This document shows positions 6,978 through 14,985 of a stretch of 38,749 nucleotides of DNA, piece by piece. The translations under genes were made by a program, and so were the position numbers. Source of the DNA: Actinomycetes bacterium (GTDB lineage: Bacteria > Actinomycetota > Actinomycetes > Propionibacteriales > Propionibacteriaceae); the NCBI GenBank assembly GCA_021781735.1, contig JAJXWF010000010.1:1-38749 (forward strand). The letters run 5' to 3'. Position 1 is the stretch's first letter. Every line of letters starts with the position of its first letter. The notes under the pieces were generated by a model. The model was not told where the DNA came from and did no database searches. It was given only the letters and a program-made list of their open reading frames with translations.

Positions 6978-7721
6978 CCCAGCGTCGGCCTCGAGCCCTC
7001 CTTGGGGCAGGACAGCCTCGGGCCGCAGGAGGACCCGTCCGACCTGGGGTGTCATGTTGTGGCGCAACCCCCACGCGACCGCCTGCGAACGGCGGGTCAC
7101 ACCGATCTTGCGGTAGGCCGCGCGGATGTACGACTTCACGGTGTTGCCGCTGATGAACGCGCGGCGGGCGATCTCGACGTTGGTGAGTCCCTGGGTGATG
7201 AGCGCGATCATCTCCGCCTCACGCATCGTGAGCCCGTACTCCCGTCCCGGCCAGTCGGCGTAGCTGGCGGCGCTCGTGGGCGCGGTGGGGTCGGACTCGC
7301 GCAGTGACCACCCGTTGGCGGCGACGACCGTGCGTCCGGCGGCGACGTCGAGCAGTGCGCTCGCGAGCCGGGCTGCCGGGAGGCGCTTGGAGATGACCGC
7401 CGAGACGCCGACACCGAGCATCGCCTGGGCGGCCTCGCGGGTGAACTGCCACGAGTAGACGACGACTCGTTGGACTCCGGCGTCGCGCAGGTGGAGTCGG
7501 ACCTTCTGGATCGCTGATCGATCCTGACCGAAGGTGTCGTACAGGGCGATGTCCACGGAGCGGCGCACGCTCGCGTTGAGGTCGAGTTCGACCACCTGGA
7601 TCCGATCCGCCCAGGGGGCGAGCATCATCCGAACGCCCTGAACGACGAGTTCGTAGTCGTTGACGATGGCGATGCGCACGGGCGTGGATACGGCTGCGAG
7701 GGCGGTCGGGTCCGGGGTCAC
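6975..7721 (-). CDS. Orphan LuxR/NarL-type response regulator
   Basis: A 248-residue two-domain regulator. The receiver domain (about residues 15-130) has the acidic pocket (NDYE), a candidate phospho-acceptor Asp in DIALYDTFG, Ser in VVVYSW and Lys in ISKRL. The C-terminal LuxR-type helix-turn-helix (about 165-225) reads LTMREAEMIALITQGLTNVEIARRAFISGNTVKSYI in overlapping pieces, ending RKIGVTRRSQAVAWG. No histidine kinase gene is adjacent. It starts with GTG; no good Shine-Dalgarno is visible, and CATACT lies six bases upstream, so a leaderless message is likely. It precedes hemY on the same strand with ten bases between, and its upstream region is shared with the divergent 2-oxoacid dehydrogenase operon. 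Its target is unknown. Confidence 0.85.
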   Translation of the reverse strand: MTPDPTALAAVSTPVRIAIVNDYELVVQGVRMMLAPWADRIQVVELDLNASVRRSVDIALYDTFGQDRSAIQKVRLHLRDAGVQRVVVYSWQFTREAAQAMLGVGVSAVISKRLPAARLASALLDVAAGRTVVAANGWSLRESDPTAPTSAASYADWPGREYGLTMREAEMIALITQGLTNVEIARRAFISGNTVKSYIRAAYRKIGVTRRSQAVAWGLRHNMTPQVGRVLLRPEAVLPQGGLEADAG

Positions 7722-7727
7722 GTTCGG

Positions 7728-7733
7728 AGTATG
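7728..7733 (-). promoter_or_regulatory. -10-like CATACT, leaderless spacing to GTG 7721
   Basis: On the minus strand CATACT is followed by six bases (CCGAAC) and then the GTG start of the response regulator. This matches the arrangement seen before many other genes of the window. Confidence 0.4.
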
Positions 7734-7777
7734 TCATCGGCGGACCCCCGGCCACCATGAAAAACCCTGAGGAATCA

Positions 7778-7787
7778 CCCCTAGGGG
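7778..7787. promoter_or_regulatory. Palindrome CCCCTAGGGG, possible operator
   Basis: A perfect ten-base palindrome 57 bases upstream of the response regulator start. Its position suits autoregulation by the LuxR-type protein, whose sites are often short dyads, but binding is inference only. Confidence 0.3.
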
Positions 7788-7868
7788 GGGTCCGTCTAAT
7801 CCTCCAAAATCTGGCGATCTGGAGTACACCCTAATGAAGGCACTATCGGAGCGGCGTTCTGGCTGATC

Positions 7869-7888
7869 GAAAGATGAGTGAAAGATGA
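7869..7888 (+). repeat. GAAAGATGA direct repeat with 11-bp period
   Basis: GAAAGATGA occurs at 7869-7877 and again at 7880-7888, exactly one helical turn apart. Direct repeats with this period are typical of response-regulator binding sites. It lies within a locally AT-richer stretch. Confidence 0.35.
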
Positions 7889-7952
7889 ACAAATCTCAGG
7901 ATCCGTCTCTCCCGCAGGCCTTTCGGGACGCCGGGAGCCCCCTGGCGGCACT

Positions 7953-7995
7953 GGTTACGGTGTAGTAACCTTCGGTTCCGTAGGTTCGAGGAACC
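7953..7995. promoter_or_regulatory. Stacked inverted repeats, probable operators of the bkd operon
   Basis: GGTTAC-GGTGTA-GTAACC (7953-7970) is a perfect six-base dyad. It is followed at once by TTCGGTTCCGTAGG (7971-7984) and by a second dyad GGTTCC (7974-7979)/GGAACC (7990-7995). The middle element resembles actinobacterial TetR-type lipid/acyl-CoA operators of the TACGG-N2-CCGTA kind. The cluster lies 27-69 bases upstream of the candidate -10 at 8022, which suits a repressor or activator of branched-chain keto-acid oxidation. Confidence 0.5.
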
Positions 7996-8021
7996 CGCCC
8001 CGTCACCCGTGGTCGTGCAAC

Positions 8022-8027
8022 TAGGCT
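8022..8027 (+). promoter_or_regulatory. Candidate -10 TAGGCT of the bkd operon
   Basis: TAGGCT fits TANNNT. Transcription from about 8034 would give a 65-base leader before the ATG at 8100, or an almost leaderless message if GTG 8037 were used. Confidence 0.4.
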
Positions 8028-8099
8028 CGGTCCATCGTGCCGCTGACCGATGGGGGAGGGGTCATCGCCGCGCCTACGATGCCGCCGGAAAGGATCTCG

Positions 8100-9269
8100 A
8101 TGAGTCAACCCGTCCAGCCCTGGAGTGGTCCGCCCGTAACCGCCGGCCTCGCCGACGCCGTGACCGCGTCCGACGAGATGGTGCAGTTGCTCACTCCCGA
8201 GGGTCGCCGTGTGCAGCATCCCGAGTTCGCCTTCACCGGTGACGACGCCGAGATCGCCGGCTACCTGCGCGAGATGGTGCTAGCCCGGCGCTACGACCAG
8301 GAGGGCACGAGCCTCCAGCGGCAGGGGGAGTTGGGACTGTGGCCTCCGCTGCTCGGCCAGGAGGCCGCCCAGATCGGCTCCGGTCGGGCGGTCCGGGATA
8401 CCGACATGATCTTCCCCACCTACCGCGAGCACGGGGTGGCGATGTTGCGCGATGTCCCCGTCGCCAACATGCTCGGCCTGTTCCGGGGGACCTCGATGGG
8501 CGACTGGGACATCGAGGCCACCCGCTTCGCCCAGTACCAGATCATCATCGGCGCCCAGACGCTGCACGCCACCGGCTACGCGATGGGCATCCAGCACGAC
8601 GGGGCCGTCGGCAATCCCGATCCGGAGCGCAACGCGGCCGTGCTGGCGTTCCACGGCGACGGAGCGTCCAGCCAGGGTGACGTCAACGAGTCCTACGTCT
8701 TCGCCGCGAGCTTCCGGGCCCCGGTCGTGTTCTTCTGCACCAACAACCAGTGGGCGATCAGCGAGCCCACCATCCGGCAGAGCCGGATCCCCCTCTACCA
8801 GAGGGCGTGGGGATACGGGTTCCCGGGGATCCGGGTCGACGGCAACGACGTGCTCGCCGTGAAGGTGGTCACCGACTGGGCGATGGAGCGGGCCCGTGAG
8901 GGTCAGGGGCCGGCGTTCATCGAGGCGTTCACCTACCGGATGGGCGCTCACACGACCTCCGACGACCCGTCGAAGTACCGCCTGTCCGAGGAGACGGAGG
9001 CATGGCGGCGCAAGGACCCCATCGAGCGGGTCAAGACCTACCTGCTCGGCGTGGGAGCCATCGATGAGGCCTGGCTGGCCGACCTGGACGCCGAGGCCGA
9101 CGAGTTCGGCGAACACGTCCGCGCCGCCTGCAAGTCCCTGCGCAGCGAGCCGCTCGCGCACCGTTTCGACAAGGTGTTCCGCGTGCCGACGGCCGAGGTC
9201 GAGGACCAGCGCGACGCCCACATCTCGTACCTTGCCGGCTTCGAGGCCGCCGAAGGGAGTTCCCGATGA
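8100..9269 (+). CDS. bkdA: 2-oxoacid dehydrogenase E1 component, alpha subunit (branched-chain type)
   Basis: A 389-residue thiamine-diphosphate enzyme subunit. The ThDP motif GDG...NN runs from HGDGASSQGD to CTNNQWAI. PLLGQEAAQIGSG and DMIFPTYREHG are typical of E1 alpha, and YRMGAHTTSDDPSKYR is the usual phosphorylation-loop region. It decarboxylates a 2-oxo acid and passes the acyl group to E2 lipoate. The ATG at 8100 is preferred because GGAAAGG lies seven bases upstream; GTG 8037 would add 21 residues without family resemblance. It overlaps the E1 beta start by ATGA. Operon order E1a-E1b-E2 matches bkdABC (Rv2497c-Rv2495c type), so branched-chain substrates are favoured, although pyruvate cannot be excluded. 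Confidence 0.88.
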   Translation: MSQPVQPWSGPPVTAGLADAVTASDEMVQLLTPEGRRVQHPEFAFTGDDAEIAGYLREMVLARRYDQEGTSLQRQGELGLWPPLLGQEAAQIGSGRAVRDTDMIFPTYREHGVAMLRDVPVANMLGLFRGTSMGDWDIEATRFAQYQIIIGAQTLHATGYAMGIQHDGAVGNPDPERNAAVLAFHGDGASSQGDVNESYVFAASFRAPVVFFCTNNQWAISEPTIRQSRIPLYQRAWGYGFPGIRVDGNDVLAVKVVTDWAMERAREGQGPAFIEAFTYRMGAHTTSDDPSKYRLSEETEAWRRKDPIERVKTYLLGVGAIDEAWLADLDAEADEFGEHVRAACKSLRSEPLAHRFDKVFRVPTAEVEDQRDAHISYLAGFEAAEGSSR

Positions 9270-10240
9270 GCACGATGACCCTGGCCAAGGCCCTCAACGC
9301 GGGCCTGCGCCGCGCCCTCGACGCCAACCCCAAGGTGCTTCTCTACGGCGAGGACATCGGCAAGCTCGGCGGGGTGTTCCGCATCACCGAGGGACTCCAG
9401 AAGGACTTCGGCGAGGACCGCGTCATCGACGCCCCGCTGGCCGAGTCCGGGATCGTCGGCACGTCGTTCGGCCTGGCCCTGCGCGGCTACCGACCCGTGG
9501 TCGAGATCCAGTTCGATGGTTTCGTCTACCCGGCGTTCAACCAGATCGTCAGCCAGGTGGCCAAGTTCCACAACCGCACCGAGGGACGCCACGCGGTACC
9601 GATGGTCATCCGGATCCCCTACGGCGGCGGCATCGGCGCGATCGAACACCACTCCGAGTCTCCCGAGGCCTACTTCGCGCACACCGCCGGACTCAAGGTC
9701 GTCACGTGTTCCACACCCAACGACGCGTACTGGATGATTCAGCAGGCGGTGGCATCCGAGGATCCGGTGATCTTCCTCGAGCCCAAGCGGCGCTACCACG
9801 ACAAGGGCGAGGTGGTGCACGACACGAAACCGCTGCCACTGCACCAGGCACGGGTCGTGCGCGGGGGAACCGACGCGACCCTCATCACCTACGGGCCGAT
9901 GGTGAAGATGTGCGCCGAGGCCGCCGCTATCGCCGAGGACGAGGGGCGTTCCCTCGAGGTGGTCGACCTGCGCAGCCTCTCGCCGATCGACATGGTGACG
10001 CTCACCAACTCGGTGCGGCGCACCCGGCGGGCGATCGTCGTGCACGAGGATGTCCAGACGCTCGGCCTCGGGGCGGAGATCGCCGCCCGGCTGTCCGAGG
10101 ACCTGTTCTATCTCATGGAATCACCCGTGCTCCGGGTCACCGGACACGACATGCCCTACCCGAACTCACGCGTCGAGAACGACTTCCTGCCCGACGTCGA
10201 CCGGATCCTCGACGCCGTCGACCGGTCGCTGGCCTACTGA
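9266..10240 (+). CDS. bkdB: 2-oxoacid dehydrogenase E1 component, beta subunit
   Basis: A 324-residue transketolase-like beta chain. It begins MTLAKALNAGLRRAL and has YGEDIGKLGGVFRITEGL, DAPLAESGIVG, EIQFDGFVYPAFNQI and IPYGGGIGAIEHHSESPEA, all typical E1 beta blocks that complete the ThDP site of the alpha2beta2 enzyme. A C-terminal transketolase-C domain contains VVDLRSLSPIDM and VVHEDVQTLGLGAEIAA. The start codon overlaps the E1 alpha stop (ATGA), giving translational coupling and presumably equal amounts of both chains. Confidence 0.9.
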   Translation: MSTMTLAKALNAGLRRALDANPKVLLYGEDIGKLGGVFRITEGLQKDFGEDRVIDAPLAESGIVGTSFGLALRGYRPVVEIQFDGFVYPAFNQIVSQVAKFHNRTEGRHAVPMVIRIPYGGGIGAIEHHSESPEAYFAHTAGLKVVTCSTPNDAYWMIQQAVASEDPVIFLEPKRRYHDKGEVVHDTKPLPLHQARVVRGGTDATLITYGPMVKMCAEAAAIAEDEGRSLEVVDLRSLSPIDMVTLTNSVRRTRRAIVVHEDVQTLGLGAEIAARLSEDLFYLMESPVLRVTGHDMPYPNSRVENDFLPDVDRILDAVDRSLAY

Positions 10241-10258
10241 GCACCAAAGGGAGAAGCG

Positions 10259-11860
10259 ATGTTCCAGTTCCGACTTCCCGACCCGGGGGAGGGCCTCGTC
10301 GAGGCCGAAATCATCCGGTGGATGGTCGCCGAGGGCGACTCCGTCAAGGTCAACGACATCATCGTGGAGATCGAGACGAGCAAGTCGCTCGTCGAGTTGC
10401 CTGCGCCCGTGTCGGGCACCGTCACAGCGTTGCTGGTGCCCGAAGGCACCACGGTCGAGGTCGGGACGCCGATCATCACCATCGACGACGGCTCCGCGGA
10501 TGAGCCGCCCTCGGACGCCCCGCAGCAGCAGGCGTCCGACAACGGCGGCGACGTTCCGGGCCCCAACCTCGTCGGTTACGGGCCGAGCGGGTCATCGTCG
10601 CGTCGCCGCCGCCGGCACGCCGGGGCCGACACCGATGGCCGACAGGTGCACGAGGCGTACAACGCGGGTTACGAGCAGAGCGAGCATGGGCGCCGCGCCG
10701 ACGAGGTGATCCCCGGGGGGCCGGTCACCGCCGAGGCTCATGGGGATCCGTTGCCCGACCCGGGCAAGGCCCCTCGCGGCACCGATATCGTGCCGGCCCG
10801 CGGATCGGGCCCCAAACTCGCCAAGCCACCCGTGCGCCATCTCGCGAAGCTGCTCGGCGTCGACCTCGAGACGGTCACCGGGACCGGACCCGACGGGCGC
10901 ATCACCCGCGGCGACGTCGAGGCCGCCGCCGCGATGCAGACACTCGCCTCCGGCCGGGTCATGAGCGACGACGAGGCTGCCGCCAACGGCCAGTTCGGTC
11001 AGGGCAGCCGGGCCGAATACGCGGGTGGGCGGTTCGGTGAGCAGAGCATCGGTGCCGACTCCTACGTGCACGACGCCGGGTTCGGCGGTTCGGCCTTCGA
11101 CGACGGCTCCGATCACAGCTACGGCGGCTCGTTCCGGTCCGGGAGCGTCGGGGGCGAGCGACGCGAGCCGATCCGCGGCGTCCGCAAGGTCACCGCGCAG
11201 GCGATGGTCGACTCGATCACCACCCACGTCCACGTCACCGAGTGGGTGACCATCGACGTCACCGCCATGATGGAGATGGTCGAGCGGATCAAGTCACGCC
11301 GCGAGTTCGCCGGGCTGCGGATCTCGCCGTTGCTGCTGCACGCGAAAGCGGTGTGCCTGGCGATGGAGGCCACTCCGGTGATCAACGCGTCGTGGGACGA
11401 GGAGAACCAGGAGATCGTCTACCACGACGACGTCAACCTCGGCGTCGCCGCGGCCACGCCACGCGGGCTGATGGTGCCCAACATCAAGGGCGCCCAGCGG
11501 ATGTCGCTGCTCGAACTCGCCCGGGCCACCAACCAGCTCGTGCAGGTGAGCCGCGAGGGCAAGCTACAGCCCGCCGACTACGCCAACGGCACGTTCACCA
11601 TCACCAACGTCGGAGTCTTCGGCATCGACGCGGGCACGCCGATCATCAACCGCAACGAGTCGGCGATCCTGTGCATGGGGGCGATCCAGCGGCGTCCGTG
11701 GGTGATCGGGGAGGGAGCCGCCGAGCGGGTGGAACCCCGCTGGGTCACCACCGTCGGTCTGTCGTTCGACCACCGACTCATCGACGGCGAGCAGGGCTCG
11801 AAGTTCCTGTACGACGTCGCGGCGATCCTCAACGATCCGACCCTCGCCCTGTTGTACTGA
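10259..11860 (+). CDS. bkdC: 2-oxoacid dehydrogenase E2 component, dihydrolipoyl acyltransferase
   Basis: A 533-residue E2. One N-terminal lipoyl domain (about residues 1-77) carries the lipoylated lysine at Lys42 in ETSKSLVEL. The peripheral subunit-binding domain is at about 183-220 (PPVRHLAKLLGVD, GPDGRITRGDVEAA). The acyltransferase core fills the C-terminal part, with catalytic His505 and Asp509 in DHRLIDG. The linker between lipoyl and binding domains contains an arginine run (SRRRRRH) instead of the usual Ala/Pro-rich spacer. The linker before the core is rich in Gly, Ser and Asp (about 235-290). GGGAG precedes the ATG. No dihydrolipoamide dehydrogenase gene follows, so E3 must be encoded elsewhere. 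Confidence 0.9.
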   Translation: MFQFRLPDPGEGLVEAEIIRWMVAEGDSVKVNDIIVEIETSKSLVELPAPVSGTVTALLVPEGTTVEVGTPIITIDDGSADEPPSDAPQQQASDNGGDVPGPNLVGYGPSGSSSRRRRRHAGADTDGRQVHEAYNAGYEQSEHGRRADEVIPGGPVTAEAHGDPLPDPGKAPRGTDIVPARGSGPKLAKPPVRHLAKLLGVDLETVTGTGPDGRITRGDVEAAAAMQTLASGRVMSDDEAAANGQFGQGSRAEYAGGRFGEQSIGADSYVHDAGFGGSAFDDGSDHSYGGSFRSGSVGGERREPIRGVRKVTAQAMVDSITTHVHVTEWVTIDVTAMMEMVERIKSRREFAGLRISPLLLHAKAVCLAMEATPVINASWDEENQEIVYHDDVNLGVAAATPRGLMVPNIKGAQRMSLLELARATNQLVQVSREGKLQPADYANGTFTITNVGVFGIDAGTPIINRNESAILCMGAIQRRPWVIGEGAAERVEPRWVTTVGLSFDHRLIDGEQGSKFLYDVAAILNDPTLALLY

Positions 11861-11869
11861 TTGGGGCCC

Positions 11870-11895
11870 GCGGACGCCGGAGCCTCGGCGTCCGC
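11870..11895. terminator. Perfect hairpin after bkdC made of two GGACGCCG copies
   Basis: GCGGACGCCG (11870-11879) and CGGCGTCCGC (11886-11895) form a perfect ten-base stem with a six-base loop, nine bases after the bkdC stop. There is no U tract, as is common for actinobacterial hairpin terminators. The stem is built from two inverted copies of an octamer that recurs throughout the window. Confidence 0.6.
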
Positions 11896-11966
11896 TCCCA
11901 GGCCCGGGGGCGTCCCGGCGTCCATGCGCTCGGGCAGCGTTCGACCCCGGCGTTCCCCGAGATCGA

Positions 11967-12016
11967 CACGTCCTGCATGGCAGCCCCTCCTGGGTGCCTG
12001 ATCCCTGCAGGACGTG
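11967..12016. repeat. Large dyad, 11-base perfect stem with structured loop
   Basis: CACGTCCTGCA (11967-11977) pairs perfectly with TGCAGGACGTG (12006-12016). The 28-base loop can itself pair GGCAGCCC with GGGTGCC. It lies between the ends of the convergent bkdC and DUF4282 genes, 28 bases from the latter's stop. It may be a bidirectional terminator or a dispersed palindromic element. Confidence 0.55.
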
Positions 12017-12043
12017 CGAATCCTGGGGGATCGGGCGGTCACC

Positions 12044-12835
12044 TCACAGCGTCGCGGCCGTCTCGTCGGCCCGACCGGTGGCCTCGCCGGCCCCGAGGTG
12101 GGCGTGGATGTCGCGGGCGTACTCGCTGGTGCGGATCATCGCGGTCATGAACTCGTACTGCATGCGGATCAGCGCGATCACCGCGAGCGCGAAGATCCAG
12201 CCGAACAGCAGGTCGAGCACCGCGAGGAACACCACGCCACCGTTGGTCGTCTGGGTCCCGGTGAACACCGAGGTGCTGTGCGCCGAGGCGAACAGCACGA
12301 ACACCGAGCCGATCCAGTAGAGGCCGACCGCGACGATCGACAGGATGTAGAGGATCCTGACGATTTGCGGCGTGACGTAGCTGCGGAAGTCGAGGTCGAA
12401 AAGTGCCCGGAAGAACCGGCCGAACGCGCCCTCGCCGCGGGGCGCTCGGGCAGGCGCCGGCGCCCACTGGCCGCCGGCGAACTCCTGGCCCGCGGGGGGT
12501 TGCTGCTGCCAGCCCTGGGGCGGCTGTTGCTGTTGTTCGGGGTACTGGGTGCTGGAGTTCCAGCCGGTCTGCCACTGGCCCTGCGGCGGGGCACCCCACC
12601 CGGAGTTCTCCCAGCCGGCGGGGGTGGGTTGCGACGCGCTGGGCTGCGACGAGGGGGTGCCCTGTGACGCCGGGGGTCCGGGCTGAGGCCCGGGAGCGCC
12701 CTGCGGGGCACCGGGCGCGCCCGGCGGCTGCTCGGGCTGCGATCCTCCCGGCTGTCCGACGGCATCCCACGAGGACCCCCAGGGACGCTGGGCGTTGGGA
12801 TCGTTCGGGTTCTGGTTCCAGTTCTCGTTGGACAT
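12044..12835 (-). CDS. DUF4282 domain membrane protein
   Basis: A 263-residue protein with two parts. Residues 1 to about 135 are a low-complexity, probably disordered cytoplasmic segment rich in Pro, Gln, Gly, Trp and Asn (repeated GW, QQPP and PQG motifs). The C-terminal part is DUF4282: FDLDFRSYVTPQIVRILYIL, two hydrophobic helices and a polar loop between them, ending with an amphipathic tail. The ATG at 12835 follows CAGAAT by six bases, so a leaderless transcript is likely; GGGGCAG also lies upstream. It is divergent from alr. Function is unknown; proline/glutamine-rich N-termini in such proteins often mediate protein contacts at the membrane. Confidence 0.8.
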   Translation of the reverse strand: MSNENWNQNPNDPNAQRPWGSSWDAVGQPGGSQPEQPPGAPGAPQGAPGPQPGPPASQGTPSSQPSASQPTPAGWENSGWGAPPQGQWQTGWNSSTQYPEQQQQPPQGWQQQPPAGQEFAGGQWAPAPARAPRGEGAFGRFFRALFDLDFRSYVTPQIVRILYILSIVAVGLYWIGSVFVLFASAHSTSVFTGTQTTNGGVVFLAVLDLLFGWIFALAVIALIRMQYEFMTAMIRTSEYARDIHAHLGAGEATGRADETAATL

Positions 12836-12841
12836 GCAGCA

Positions 12842-12847
12842 ATTCTG
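12842..12847 (-). promoter_or_regulatory. -10-like CAGAAT before DUF4282 gene
   Basis: On the minus strand CAGAAT is followed by six bases (TGCTGC) and the ATG at 12835, the leaderless spacing. Confidence 0.4.
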
Positions 12848-12899
12848 CCCCGAGTCCGCGTTCGGTCGCCGGTGTATCGCACCGCCGCGCCGTGTGCGG

Positions 12900-12905
12900 G
12901 ACAAT
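12900..12905 (+). promoter_or_regulatory. -10-like GACAAT before alr
   Basis: GACAAT is followed by six bases (GGCCGG) and the GTG start at 12912. No Shine-Dalgarno sequence is present, so initiation on a leaderless mRNA is likely. Confidence 0.45.
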
Positions 12906-12911
12906 GGCCGG

Positions 12912-14018
12912 GTGCTCTACCCGACCCACGCCGTCATCGACCTCGGCGCGATCGCGCACAATCTCCGCGGCGTCCGCGACCGGGTCGGCGACCGCGCCGT
13001 CCTCGTGGCGGTGAAGGCGAACGGCTACGGCCATGGGGCGGTCGAAGTGTCGCGGTTCATCGAGTCCGCGGCACTCGCCGATTGGCTCGGGGTCGCGACG
13101 GTCCCCGAGGGGATCGAGTTGCGTCGAGCAGGGGTCCGGTTGCCGATCCTCAAGCTCTCGCACGCCGCCCCGGCGGAGGTCGACGCCGCGCTCGATGCCG
13201 GCATCACGCTCACGGTCGTCGACGCCGACTCGATCGACCAGGTGGCCCGGAGGGCCCCGGCCGGCACGCCCGTCCACCTCGTGCTCGACACCGGCATGCG
13301 CCGGATCGGCGCCGAACCGGACGCCGCCGTCGACCTCGCCCGCCGGATCGACGCCTCCGGGCTCGGCCTGCAGGGCCTGATGACCCACCTGCCGATCAGT
13401 GACGTCCCCGAGGGCGCCGAGTTCACTCGCAACCAACTGGCGAGGTTCCGTCGCGCCGTCGCCGAGGTCGAGGACGCCCGCGGCCCGGTGCCGCTCGTTC
13501 ACGCGTCGAACTCGGGTGCCGTGCTCGGTCACGACCTCGCGGGCATGACGCTGGTGCGTCCCGGCGTGATGGTCTATGGCTACTACCCCGACCCCCAGGC
13601 CGAGCGCAGCGTCGTGCTGCGTCCCGCCATGGAACTGCGCACCCGGGTGACGTTCATCAAGCCGATCCGAGCCGGCGAAACCGTCGGCTATGGCCGCACG
13701 TGGACCGCGCCCCGCGACACCTGGATCGCCACGGTTCCCGTCGGGTACGGCGACGGCTACTCCCGCAAGCTGTCGAACCGGGGGCTGATGAGCATCCGGG
13801 GTCGCTGCTACCCGGTCGTCGGGCGCGTGTGCATGGACCAGACGATGCTCGACCTCGGCCCCGATACGCCCGAGGTGCACGTCGGCGACGACGTGATCGC
13901 GATGGGGGAGGCGTCGCTGGGAATCGAACCGACCGCCGCCGCGATGGGAACCATCCCCTACGAGGTCACCTGCCTGATCACCGCGCGGGTGACCAGGCAC
14001 TACACCGGCGGGGCCTGA
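12912..14018 (+). CDS. alr: Alanine racemase
   Basis: A 368-residue PLP enzyme making D-alanine for peptidoglycan. The PLP-binding lysine is Lys35 in VAVKANGYGHG, and the second catalytic base is the Tyr near residue 279 in PVGYGDGYSR. RVCMDQTMLDLG is the usual conserved C-terminal block. The GTG start puts the protein at normal family length (LYPTHAVIDLGAIAHNL); an upstream ATG at 12904 is out of frame. It is divergent from the DUF4282 gene and convergent with the EcsC gene, whose end is only 21 bases away, so it is transcribed alone. Confidence 0.93.
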   Translation: MLYPTHAVIDLGAIAHNLRGVRDRVGDRAVLVAVKANGYGHGAVEVSRFIESAALADWLGVATVPEGIELRRAGVRLPILKLSHAAPAEVDAALDAGITLTVVDADSIDQVARRAPAGTPVHLVLDTGMRRIGAEPDAAVDLARRIDASGLGLQGLMTHLPISDVPEGAEFTRNQLARFRRAVAEVEDARGPVPLVHASNSGAVLGHDLAGMTLVRPGVMVYGYYPDPQAERSVVLRPAMELRTRVTFIKPIRAGETVGYGRTWTAPRDTWIATVPVGYGDGYSRKLSNRGLMSIRGRCYPVVGRVCMDQTMLDLGPDTPEVHVGDDVIAMGEASLGIEPTAAAMGTIPYEVTCLITARVTRHYTGGA

Positions 14019-14039
14019 GCGTCGCGGCGTCCGCCGGGC

Positions 14040-14732
14040 TCAGCGGTGGCGGCTCACGAACTGGCGTTTGGCGAACTGGGCGATCGTGTAGGTCGACCAC
14101 CCGTCGGCCACCGCCCCGACCCCACCGCCCACCACCGGAACCCGCTTGGTGACGGCCACCGCCATCCGGCGTCCGGTCGCGTTGGCCACGAGGGCCGACA
14201 TGACCTTCTCGGCGATCGTCGCGTGCAGGGAGTCGTCGAGCACCGGCGCGGTGGCCACCACCATCGGGCTCGGCAGGTCGCCCTTGTCAACGAGTTCCTG
14301 CACCCCCCTGTCGCCGAGCAGGCACATCATCACCGCACCCCGGACGCGGGGATCGTCGATGTCGTAGCCGCGCAGGTGGGCGACGCAGGCGACCATCCGC
14401 GCCTGGACGATGGCGATGCCCGTGACGTTGGCCGGCATCGTGAGCGCCATCACCTCGAACCCGCCGAGGTTGGTGACGAATCCCTGGGCGCCCGCCATCG
14501 CGAGGTGCTGCTTGACCAGCGCATCGATCGCCGGCTCGCTCGAACTGTGTTTCTGCAGCGCCGCGCCCGCGGCCTGTTTGGCGCCGGGAAGACGTGAGTA
14601 CCCGTCGATCCCGAGGTCGACGATGCGGCGCAGGGCGCTGACCGCGACAGCCGGCGCCATGGCCGGAGCGGCGGCCATCAGCGCCTTGCCCAGGCCGCTC
14701 ATCGTCTGCCTGTTCACCGGCATTTTCGCCAT
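14040..14732 (-). CDS. EcsC family protein
   Basis: A 230-residue protein. An N-terminal Ala-rich helix is followed by LGIDGYSRLPGAKQAAGAAL, the EcsC-like region FVTNLGGFEVMALTMPANVTGIAIVQARMVACVAHLRGYD, and a Gly-rich segment VVGGGVGAVADGWSTYTIAQFAK near the C-terminus. The two hydrophobic stretches could associate with the membrane. EcsC proteins have no established biochemical function; the name comes from a gene next to an ABC transporter in Bacillus. GAAGGGAT precedes the ATG. It stands alone, convergent with alr and divergent from citrate synthase. The 253-base gap upstream (14733-14985) shows only a possible -10 for gltA and one GGCGTCC motif. Confidence 0.75.
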   Translation of the reverse strand: MAKMPVNRQTMSGLGKALMAAAPAMAPAVAVSALRRIVDLGIDGYSRLPGAKQAAGAALQKHSSSEPAIDALVKQHLAMAGAQGFVTNLGGFEVMALTMPANVTGIAIVQARMVACVAHLRGYDIDDPRVRGAVMMCLLGDRGVQELVDKGDLPSPMVVATAPVLDDSLHATIAEKVMSALVANATGRRMAVAVTKRVPVVGGGVGAVADGWSTYTIAQFAKRQFVSRHR

Positions 14733-14985
14733 CGGGATCCCTTCCGTGGGAGTGCTCGGACACGTCGACCGTCACCTCGCGGCGTCCGCCGGTCGTGCCC
14801 GGGTGTCTCTCCAGGGTATTCGGCACCGGAGCACCGCCCACCCCCGCTCGTCCCTGATTCGTGATCGCCCCCGGCCGGTTGGACAGCGTGCCCAGATCGC
14901 GGACCGCGTCGGTCTTCGGTCCCTCGGGCGGTCAGGATGAGGGTGGATCGGAACCGGTTCACGATGCTCAGGAAGGCCGACAGAC

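Larger units (their letters stand above)
7722..8099. promoter_or_regulatory. Divergent control region between regulator gene and bkd operon
   Basis: This 378-base gap has no credible gene. It is less GC-rich than its surroundings from about 7800 to 7910. It contains a minus-strand -10-like CATACT at 7728-7733 for the regulator, a CCCCTAGGGG palindrome, an 11-bp-periodic direct repeat, stacked inverted repeats at 7953-7995, and a plus-strand -10-like TAGGCT at 8022-8027. The sites are listed separately. Confidence 0.6.
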
